Positions 36,216 through 64,000 of a stretch of DNA of 64,000 bases are shown in pieces (positions within the stretch are counted from its first letter, which is position 1; every line of letters begins with the position of its first letter). The notes beneath the pieces were generated by a model. The model did no database searches and was not told where the DNA came from. It saw nothing but the letters and a program-made list of their open reading frames with translations. The DNA comes from Ficedula albicollis. Taxonomy: Eukaryota; Chordata; Aves; Passeriformes; Muscicapidae. The stretch is taken from the NCBI RefSeq assembly GCF_000247815.1, contig NC_021681.1, positions 5,826,713 through 5,890,712 on the forward strand, written 5' to 3'. The translations under genes were made by a program, and so were the position numbers.

Positions 36216-38271
36216 GGGGTGGCTGTGCAGGATTAGTCAGGGTAGTACCTGAAATCCAGCTAAAAGCAACTGCCTGGAGTAAACCCTGCCCTGTCCCCAT
36301 CCCCCTGGAGCAGAGGGAGGATGTGGTGTCGCTGAGAAGGGGTATGTGGGGTGACCACACACACAGGAACGAGCCCCTTGGCTGGCAATGGGAGGTGACT
36401 TTGTTGAGAGCATCCCCAAATCCTCTCCAGAGGGCCTGGAGGAGATTTCAACCCTGCAGCAGCCTCAGACTGGCTCCATCTGAGCTCTCCTGGCTCTCCA
36501 GCACTGCTGAGCCTGCCTGCCTTGTCCTCCAGGAAAATCCCAGCACTTTTAATAGGCCATGAGGCATCTCCAATAATTCCAGCAGATGCTGCCAGTTAAT
36601 GTGGGCTGGCACAGAACTTTATCATCAGCCCATATTGCTCCAATTACAATTTAGCCTATGGTCCTCTTGGGCTCATCTTTTATTTGTCTTTCACTGCCGA
36701 GGGTGGGAGGGAGGGGAGGTGGGAGAGGCTGGGGGATGTGTCTGACCTCTCCCTCCTTCACTGCCACATCTCTGCACAGCCAACACGTTCCCAGCCCCTC
36801 TCCCCACGGGAAGGGCTGTCCTAGGGCCAGAGCTGTGCATCTGCAATAAGAGCAGGGGTCTCTCAGCAGGCTGCACGTGTGAACCACCCAGGGAAGCCCC
36901 TCATTGCTCCCCGTGGAGCTGAGCACAGTCCTGGCTCTGTTTTCTCCTTGCAGTGGGGTAACTAAGGATTTATGCCAGTGCCAGAGTCAGGCTGGCATCG
37001 CACTGCTGTGCCAGAGCACCGGGTGCATTGGGATTTCTGGGAGCTGCTGCGGGTGATCAGAGCCAACACGCTGCTTCCATTTTTCAAACCTGAGAGCCAC
37101 GAAGGAAAGATTCTTCATCCTGAGGGTTATGCTCTGTTCTGGCTGTGACAGTCACCTGTGTCTATATTGAAAGCTGAGGGAAAGTTTCTTTGGATGCTGT
37201 GTGGCCTGGTAAACAAATGACATCTCGCTCCAGCTGGGACACAGGTGGAGATGGTGACTGGTTATCCTGTGGGGAAAATAAAACACAGCTTCCAGAGCCT
37301 GCAGCTGTGCAAACCTCTACCAGGGAGTGAGGGTCTGTCAGGGACTGGCTGGCCATGTCCAGGCCCTGCTGAGCTCCCCAGGGCCCTTCAGAGCCCCATT
37401 AGCCCTACACTGACAGCAGGGCTCCCCCAGACCCTGGTAAAAGGCTCTTCCAAGCCAAACTGCTTAGGGAACATCACACACTGGCTGTAAATGTCTGTTG
37501 TTTCTTCAGGGAAAACCTCAGAGTGACCTGTGTAAAGGATACACCCTCCCAGCACCCCACATCCCAGAGGATTCAACAAGAACACTCATTTAAACCACAC
37601 CAGAAGCACATTAAATCAAGTGTCTACTCAATTAAGGACACATAAACAACTTCACTCTGCTCTCCATCAGCTGCTGCCTATTTGCATCTTGCATATCCAA
37701 AGATGGCAGAGACTCTCTGCTTTCATTTGTCAGGATGGACCTGGCAAAAAAAAAAACCATGCAAAACACCCAAAACAACAGTTCTACCCCTGTGAAAAAT
37801 GTGAGGCAAACCTCACTGTGGTATGTGAGTCTAGGGCAGTGGAGTCCTGCCTGCAGAGACCTGGAGCCATCTCCATCAGCACATGGAACTCAATCACTCC
37901 AAAATCCCTGTAATAAAAACATCCCAGCTATGAAGGGCCTGGAGAAGCAGAAAAGACTCGGAAATCTCCTGACAGGAGCCGTGAGAACACCCCATACCAA
38001 CACCACCACTGGTGGGACAATTACAGGATGCCAGGGACTGCAGAGCTCTGCCAGCCCCACCATTGCCTCCCTCCCCAGGGCTCACCCCAAAACCCCAGCC
38101 ATGGGAACCCCTGCCCCCACCTCCAGAGTAGCAGCTCCCCTTCCTGAACTCCCAAATAACCCCAAATAAAAGTCCTAATTTACAAAACCTTTAGCCCCCG
38201 TTTCAGCCCCTGCTGCCAGCTGGAGGATGTTCCCAGCTGGCAGGACCAGCTGCTCCCAGCACCACCTGGGT
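36216..38271. other. Non-coding, no feature recognised
   Basis: Between two CR1 copies. No ORF of interest and no repeats that I can name. Confidence 0.5.
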
Positions 38272-38355
38272 CAGAGAATCACAGAATACCCTGAGGTGGA
38301 AGGGGCCCACAAGGATCGTGGAGTCCAGCCCCAGGACCACCCCAAGAGCGTGTAT
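38272..38355 (-). mobile_element. CR1 tail fragment
   Basis: AGAATCACAGAATACCCTGA then CCACAAGGATCGTGGAGTCC, a short reversed CR1 end. Confidence 0.7.
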
Positions 38356-38824
38356 GACAGAGCTGGATGGGTTCTGATTGATCCCAGGGGGATAAAATGC
38401 CCGAGTGCAGCCAATGCACAAGGAAGAATCCATTTTCCAGCCCTCATTTAGAGTAATCCTTAAGGAAAGCAGGCTCAAGGCTTTGCATGGACAGGCTCCA
38501 GCAGGGCTGGGCAGGGGCTTTGATCCCAGGCAGCGCTTCCCTGAGCGATCACACACCAGGGCTTTGAGACGCTCCCGGGGCAGGAAAACTCCTCCTCCCG
38601 GCGAGCCAGCTCCGATAGCGATCGCCGAGAAGAAAGTCACTTCATTTACAAACCGGGGAGCCAAATCTGATAGACATCAACATTCGAGGTAAGTCAAGGA
38701 GCGCTGGAGCGCTGCCAGCTCCCCAGATGAATATTCATGGCAAACACTCCCCCAGCTCCGAGCTGGAGAGAAGGCGGCAGCAGGAAGGCTGCCCCGGGGA
38801 AGGGGAAGGGGAAGGCGAGGGACC

Positions 38825-39166
38825 AGGCTTATTTCATCCTTTTTATTGAGTGCAATTTTCTCTTTAGTACAATATTCTCTGAAAGATACTGTTACAAACT
38901 CCGACAATTTCAACACAATCAACAAATTGGGGGACAAGGGGAAAGGGAGAGGGGAGCAAAAAAAAAAAAAAAAAAAAAAAACAAGGGCTGAAATCTTTTA
39001 CAGACATCTCACTGGTTATGTACAGGACAGGGTAGGGCTGGCCCGGGACACGCCGCGGCTCGGGGGGACGGGGACCGAGGGATGCCTGGAGCATCCAGGG
39101 GTGGGAACAGCCCCTGGGGCCCCTCTCCAGCGCCGCTGCCCCGCTGCAATGCTGCACTCGACGCCC
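38825..39166 (-). ncRNA. Candidate terminal exon of an unidentified minus-strand transcript
   Basis: On the minus strand a long pyrimidine-rich stretch ends TTTTCTTCTTGCAG at 39167, followed by about 340 nt and the canonical polyadenylation signal AATAAA (38847-38842). The exon is GC-rich at its start and AT-rich at its end, as in a 3' UTR. Frames 1 to 3 are open for 50-65 residues after the acceptor but none is recognisable. It could be the last exon of a lncRNA, a gene whose other exons lie elsewhere, or chance. Confidence 0.3.
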
Positions 39167-39251
39167 CTGCAAGAAGAAAATGAGGAGAGGGTGAGAATAG
39201 GCACATCCAGAGCCCAGAGAGCCCCGCCGAGCCACCCCCCCAGCAGCCCCG

Positions 39252-41999
<2,748 letters not shown>

Positions 42000-42460
42000 T
42001 TGGCACTAATTAGCATTGATAATTGCACTGATGGTGACCATAATTTTCCTGCCCTCTCTCCCTACCTTCACACAAGGGTTCAATTGCCTAATGAAGCCCC
42101 TGAGGATAATCAGAGAGGAGCAGGTTCCCCCACCACGATGGCAGCTCCTGCACAGCATGAGGGGATGGCAGAGCAGAGAAGGGAAAGGCACAGCCCAGCT
42201 GCTGGATGGGGAAAGCTGCCCTGTCTTGTTTACTTGGGGACACAGAGAAAAGTTCACTCCAATTAATTTTTTTAAGTGGATGGGCGTTAATCCCCCTACA
42301 CTTATCTAGAATTAATGCAGCCTTAAGCAGATTTTTGCCTAATCCACTTCCACATCCAGCCCAAAAGGGCACTGTCTGTTTTGGGAAGGAGCAGAGTTCA
42401 GCTAATCCACTTAAGATTCGCGGGGCTGGTTTGTTCAGATTAACCTCCTCCAGCATTCCC
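42000..42460. promoter_or_regulatory. Cluster of TAATCC homeodomain-type sites
   Basis: TAATCC at 42288, 42340 and 42403. The last two lie in an identical 11-mer CTAATCCACTT (42339-42349, 42402-42412). TAATCC is the core bound by K50 homeodomains (OTX/PITX type), and CACTTAAG-like sites resemble NKX2 sites. The left part has CTAATTAGC and GATAATTGC. Unique sequence. Confidence 0.35.
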
Positions 42461-44219
42461 CTCCAGAGACAGGCCAGGAGAGCTCAACACCATCCTGCCT
42501 CTGCCACGGATGGGGCCATCCCCTCCATGTGTCACTGTGTCACCTGCAGTGCTGGGGTCCGCAGGGACCTGGAGGTGTCCCCAGAACAGCCACTACAGCA
42601 CAGCAAGGCAGCAGGGTGGCACAGCCAGGGGCTCGGGGGCTGCTGAAATTCCAGAGGCCAGAGGAAGGAGAGCAGAAGCAGCAGCAATGCTTGGGCACAG
42701 ACAGGGACAGGGGGGGCAGCTAGGCCTGGGTTGGAGAGGTGCTCACAGTGCTGGTCCGTGGAGGATGCCCAGCCAAAAGTGACAGTCCTGGGACACCATC
42801 CCAAGTGCCAGCAGCTCTGACAACCCCAAAAGGCACAGGTGAAGGGCACCATGGTCACCAAGACAGGTGCACTCCCCTCCCCAGCAGTGATCTGCTGCTC
42901 TGACAGGAACCAAAACACCACACTGACTGCCAGGGATGCTCACAGTTCCCACCTCACACCTCTCTTCCTGCCAGGCAAAGCAGAGCAGGCCCTCTCCTGA
43001 TGGGAACAGCTTCCCTTTCCATGTCAAACTCTGGGAAAGCAACAGAGCCCATCAGGATCCAGTGATGGACATGAGCCAGCAGATCTCCCCTGAGACACAG
43101 AGCCAAACCCTGAGGACATCCAAACAGGGAGAGCAACAACCCAACAGCGGCTCTCACACCTCCCAGACAGGCTTTGGAGGAGACTGAGCTCACCTGGGAC
43201 AGGCAGAGCCATTCCCCCATGGCAGGAGGGTGGATGATCAAAATGATCCCAAAGGACCCCTCCAACACCCCAAAAATATGAAAAAAATATGCCAAAACAG
43301 GAGCAGCAAAGAAATCACTGATGGGGTGAAATAACTTGCCACAGGAGTCCCATCAGTGTGGAGTTAGCTTCTCCCCCATCATCACTCAAGAAGTTTCTGG
43401 CACTTCCAAAATTCTGAGGAGACTCACTGGGAATGATCCAAATACTGGATCACTACCCACCGTGGCAGGCTCCTTCACAGAAGAGGCACCAGCAGATGAC
43501 AACCTGAACATTAAATCCCCCTCACAGAGAGGGGGCATTGGGGCAGCAGAGATGAGCAGCTCCTGGATGAGTGCTGGAGCTGGATGTGACTGCCTGGCCC
43601 CCACGCTTCCCACCAGCAGCTCAAGGAGGATGGGTGGCCTGGGAGCCACAGAACATTTCTGGGTCGGTAAATTCATTCCCTGTCTCAGAAGCTGATTGAT
43701 CTTTTTTTTTTTTTAAACTCAAATTCAATGTTGAAGAGTAATGATTTCCAAGTGAACACAGAGTGGCTCAGATATATTGGCAGTTTTTATGGATCAGAGG
43801 CAAAAGCCTTAATTCAGACCTTAACAAAGAGAAACGTGTCTGTCCCCATCTCAGAACAATAGCAAGGGCTGATGGCAGTGCAAAAAACCTTCCGTAGGTG
43901 ATGGCCAGTGACTCATCCCAGACCATGGGCCAACTGAGATGCTCCCACAGAGATGTCCTTGGGATACAGGCAAACTTATTGATGAGACTCTGCACCCCAA
44001 CCCCAACCCAACCCTTCCCTCTCTCTGAGTCAAACACCTGGAAAAGCAGAAGAGGAGATCCCATGGGACTCAGGCTGAAACAAGGGGCACAGGGGGAAGG
44101 ACAGTCCTGTTTTCTCCTTGGCAAAGGAGCATTAGAGGCACCAAAAGCTGACAGGCTCAGAAGTAATGGTTTGAGATCACCCTTATTTAAAAACTGGCTG
44201 CCTGCTGTTTTCATTGCAA
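42461..44219. other. Non-coding, no feature recognised
   Basis: Unique sequence with short chance ORFs only. Confidence 0.5.
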
Positions 44220-44370
44220 GCCCTGCTCTGACTTGTAGAAATATTTAAAATTAAATACACATAAGTGCTTTCAAAGAACTGTTAATTTGAAGGTCATTAA
44301 ATGGCATAAAATACATTCCTTTTTTTTCTGGAAAGAGGCACATAATTATGCCATTAATACATGCTCTTCT
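44220..44370. promoter_or_regulatory. Candidate non-coding element, AT-rich
   Basis: AAATATTTAAAATTAAATAC, GTTAATTTGAAGGTCATTAA and CATAATTATGCCATTAATAC. No repeat or ORF. Confidence 0.25.
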
Positions 44371-45260
44371 TCCACGTTCAAGCCTCAGATATGCAAGGGG
44401 CTTGGGTTCACCTTCCCTGGCAGAGGCACCACAACTCCTTTTAATTACTGCTGTTGAGAAGCCTGCTGCTCCTCCATCACACCCAGGGATGGGGCTGTGG
44501 AAAAAGCATGGAAGAGCCCCAGGGGAGAACGATGCAGCTGAATTGCAAATGGGGATTTTTGGGGGATGAGGGAAGTAACAGCAGGGCTGGAAATGTGGAG
44601 CCACTTGGCAACACCCAGTCCAGTTGTGAGGATCTTGCCCACTGACTCTCACAGGAGACCTTGGGCCAAGCTCAGAGCAGAGGTTCGGTGCCAAAAGTTC
44701 CTTTTTTGATTTAAAGCTCTATGCAAAAAGGACAAAGCCAACCCAGACACACACAAAAAAAAAAAAACCTAAAAAAGACACAAAAGAGTTGAGGTTTTTA
44801 CAGTTGCCATAGAAATGGAGAGAAGGAGCTGACGAGTGCAGAGCACAAAGTGAAAGGCCAGGATCAGGGGCGAGGGTGAGGTGGGCTCAGGGCACACAGG
44901 CACATCCATGCATGGATATTTATGTGGGATACAGCCAAAGGAGCAAGGCACTGTGACTGAGCTTCCTGAGCAGTGCCAGGGGTCAGGATCCAACCCAGTG
45001 AGGTTCACCAGCCCCTCCCAGCAGTTCCACGTGGCACAGGAACCCACCAGGGCCCTGTGTGATGGAAGGAGCACAGCCCGGAGGAAAGGCCTGTGCTGGT
45101 CCTCTTTGATCCAAAACTCCTTTTTATTCCCTTAAAATCTAAACTCTGCAGGGAGAAAACAGCTTCTGAGCCATCCCTTCTCCTCTGAGATCAAAGAAAG
45201 GAAGTGCAACACCAACCAGTGTGGATGAGAAGATGTGAAACTGGAATGTTCATCTTTAGA

Positions 45261-45347
45261 CCAAGGAAGAGGCTCTCACCAGAGTAGGAGCAACAAAGCA
45301 GAATCAAAGAGGTGCCACCCAAGTCAAGGTGAGAGCCTCTTCCTTGG
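45261..45347. repeat. Perfect 20-bp inverted repeat with 47-nt loop
   Basis: The left arm CCAAGGAAGAGGCTCTCACC (45261-45280) is the exact reverse complement of the right arm at 45328-45347. No mismatch in the stem. Function unknown. Either strand transcript would form a stable hairpin. Confidence 0.9.
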
Positions 45348-46117
45348 CATCTGACAAAGGAAAAGGAGGAGCAGGTCAAACACAGTGCTGCTGCCATGGC
45401 CAGGCAGGGACAGCACTGTCACTTCCAGACAGAAAGGCTTCACAGTTTGGAAAACTGATTTTACATGGAAGAAAGGCCTCTAGAGAAACAAAATGGTCCG
45501 TCTGAAGTCATCTGAAATTTTCACGCTTTTTTTTCAATAAAAAGCAAAAACCAAACATGGATGTTTTGGACTTCCCCTTTGTTTCCCACTAACAGACTGA
45601 TGGCCTTTCTTGGATGAAACAACTTTTATTGCAAGGCAAGAGAACAGGTGGCCCTCCCTCAAGTATCATCTTGACAGCAACTCCCTTGGCCCATGATGCC
45701 TCTTGACTGCAGGGGTTGGTTTGAGCCCAGCTGCACTCCCTTTGCTCAGCCCTGAGCAATCTGCTGCTGGGCTCTTGCATGACCCTGGAGGGGACACATC
45801 CAGGTGCCAGCACAAGGCCAAGGTGTGGGGACAGCTGGTTAGGAGTGGTGGGATATGGGAATCATCTGCTCTGACACAGCTCAGGAGACATCAGATGTTG
45901 GACACCTGGGAAAGGGCAACAGAAGGGAAAGGCCACCAGCCCTGGCAATGCCCAGGGACACTGCTGGCAGTATCATCCACCCTTGGAAACTGAACCAAGA
46001 AGGTCTTGGCATCTCTGCTAGCACCTGAGCACCCAGAGAGCCTGTCTGACCCCTCGGGGGCACCTGGTCTGCTGGGTGGGATGGGCAGGACGGAACAATT
46101 CACATTTCATATTCACA

Positions 46118-46375
46118 ATGAAATGGCCTCAAGCTGTGCCAGGGGAGGTTCAAGTAGGACTCCAGGAAGAATTTCTTCACTGAAAGAGTGATGAAACACT
46201 GGAATAGGCTGCCCAGGGAGGTGGTGGAGCACCCATCCTTCAAGGTGTTCAAGGAACAGTGGACGTGGCACTCGGTTCCCTGGGCTGGTTGACACGGGGG
46301 GATCAGTCACAGGTTGGACTCGGTCTCAGAGATCCATTCTCACCCTGTGACACTGTGGCTCTGTGTTAAAGGCTT
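46118..46375 (+). mobile_element. CR1 LINE 3' fragment
   Basis: AAATGGCCTCAAGCTGTGCC, GGAAGAATTTCTTCACTGAA, GCTGCCCAGGGAGGTGGTGG and CACTGTGGCTCTGTG. Confidence 0.8.
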
Positions 46376-46489
46376 TACATCACACCAGGGCTGCTGTGGT
46401 GTGCTGGGGCAGGGACAGCACTGAGCAGGCAGCAGCAGCTGCCTCGCAGGTGCTGGCAGAGCCGGCGACAGTGGCAGGGGGGCCATAAA

Positions 46490-46511
46490 GGGGGGGGGGG
46501 GGGGGGGGGGG
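46490..46511. repeat. Short poly-G tract, 22 nt, between 9-bp direct repeats
   Basis: GCCATAAAG occurs at 46482-46490 and again at 46513-46521, with the G run between. Confidence 0.9.
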
Positions 46512-46521
46512 AGCCATAAAG

Positions 46522-46640
46522 GTGCAGTATTGATATTTAGCCTGTGTGGCTGTCACTCGTTCCTTTAAACGCCTTTAGCTTCCTTCTAATAAAAGAGAAA
46601 CCATAAAAAAACCCACAAAGGAGCCTTCAGAGGCAGCGAA
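46522..46640. promoter_or_regulatory. Candidate non-coding element beside the short poly-G
   Basis: Unique block with GCAGTATTGATATTTAGCC and TTCTAATAAAAGAG. Confidence 0.2.
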
Positions 46641-47709
46641 TACCAATGTGGCAGGGCAGTGCATTAGCATGCACAGTGCCTGCTCCATCTGCATGTTGTG
46701 TTCCGTGTGACAACATCCCGGAATACAGATTTGGGCCGCCAGCATCCCGGGAGGAATTAGCAAGCCTCTATCAGACAGGAAGAGGAGCAGTCCCTGCTGT
46801 TGTAAACAAGGGGTGTTTTTCTCTGCCTCTTTCTCTGGGGGGAGTTCAGTGAATTGAAACAAGCTCATTCCTGCATCTTGTTAGCTCCTGTTCTTCGGCA
46901 GAGCACGGGTCATCTGCCTTGGGCAACGGAAGAAAAGAACTGGAGGTGTAAAGAGCACTCCAAAGGGTCCTTCACCTGCTGGTGGGGATGAACCATGAGC
47001 ATGAACGTGTTCCTCATGAACCAGCATGAACTGAGCACGTGCTCCTCACAGGATACCCGGGGGTCCACCCAGCCACAGAGGACCCTGACAGCCCCAACAC
47101 AGGAGGGACAGTGCTCTCACCCTGGAGATGTGGACAGCTGCTGGCAGCAGGCAGAGCACAGGCCCGGTGGCAGCGAGCAAATCTGGTGAGGCATCACCAG
47201 GCATACACAGGAATACAGTGGGGCAGATGGACAAGGAGCAATCCCATGGTGTAGATGGGTGTGGGCAGCCCCATGGCAAGGATAGACATGGGGAAAAACC
47301 ACAGCCCAGGTGGGCATGAGCCATTCTCACAGCACTGGTGGACACAGGACATCACTGTGACGTAGACAGACACGGGCTGAGAAGTAAAGCAGCTTCTATA
47401 GCACATGGGGCTGAACAAGGGGCATCCCTGTGGCTCAGGAACACCCCCGGGACATGGATGGATGCAGGACATCCCCACGGTGCTGGCAGATAGGGAGAAT
47501 TGTCACAGTGGGGATAAGGAACGAGGGGGAAGCAGGATGAGCAGGGTCTCCATGTACATATGAGCCACCACAGCACCAAATCCAGGCTGGGACCTGTAGC
47601 CCCTGAGGCACAGCCAGCCCGTGCCACTGCTCCCTCACCACACAGGGACAGGCACAGCAACGGTGAGAGCACTGTGATGGATCATTGCAATTCACATAGC
47701 CCTCCAAGT
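46641..47709. other. Non-coding, downstream of the probable EPHB1 3' end
   Basis: Loosely repetitive GGACATGG/GATGG-type wording around 47060-47480 suggests an old degenerate minisatellite. No gene. Confidence 0.4.

Positions 47710-64000
<16,291 letters not shown>

Overview
The window is nuclear DNA from a bird, most likely a songbird. The evidence is many short CR1 LINE 3' fragments with the avian head and tail sequences, several avian-type retroviral LTRs, and an intact vertebrate Eph receptor gene split into small exons. There is no bacterial, phage or plasmid content.

The only protein gene I can support is EPHB1 (ephrin type-B receptor 1) on the minus strand. Its last ten coding exons lie between 49555 and 64000 and the gene runs off the right edge. 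All nine introns in view have GT-AG ends and matching phases. The exons encode 484 residues: the end of the second fibronectin III domain, transmembrane segment, juxtamembrane region, complete tyrosine kinase, SAM domain and C-terminus. Counting back from the stop on a 984-residue receptor puts every landmark residue at its expected number (Y594, K651, D744, Y778, Y928), so this half looks fully functional. The 3' UTR probably runs left from 49554 to about 47710.

From 1 to about 47.7 kb I find no coding gene. This part holds CR1 fragments in both orientations, LTR pieces, simple repeats, unique AT-rich blocks that look like non-coding regulatory elements, and two minus-strand segments that resemble transcript 3' ends (38825-39166 and about 14300-15060).

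Two large-scale oddities stand out. First, seven pure poly-G runs of 22 to 912 nt (about 2.9 kb in all) interrupt the sequence. Two sit in or against LTRs, and comparison with related LTR copies shows that they hide real sequence, so they are best read as assembly or sequencing artefacts. Second, there are ten head-to-tail duplications with periods from 39 to 1110 bp. The largest (1110, 928 and 494 bp) differ by about one base per copy, and several breakpoints lie in or beside transposons. They are either very recent or false duplications.

I found no new biological system. The observations most worth checking are the poly-G tracts, the tandem duplications, two antisense LTRs lying about 125 bp from EPHB1 splice donors, a perfect 20-bp inverted repeat, a 40-bp higher-order repeat, and several motif clusters in non-coding DNA.
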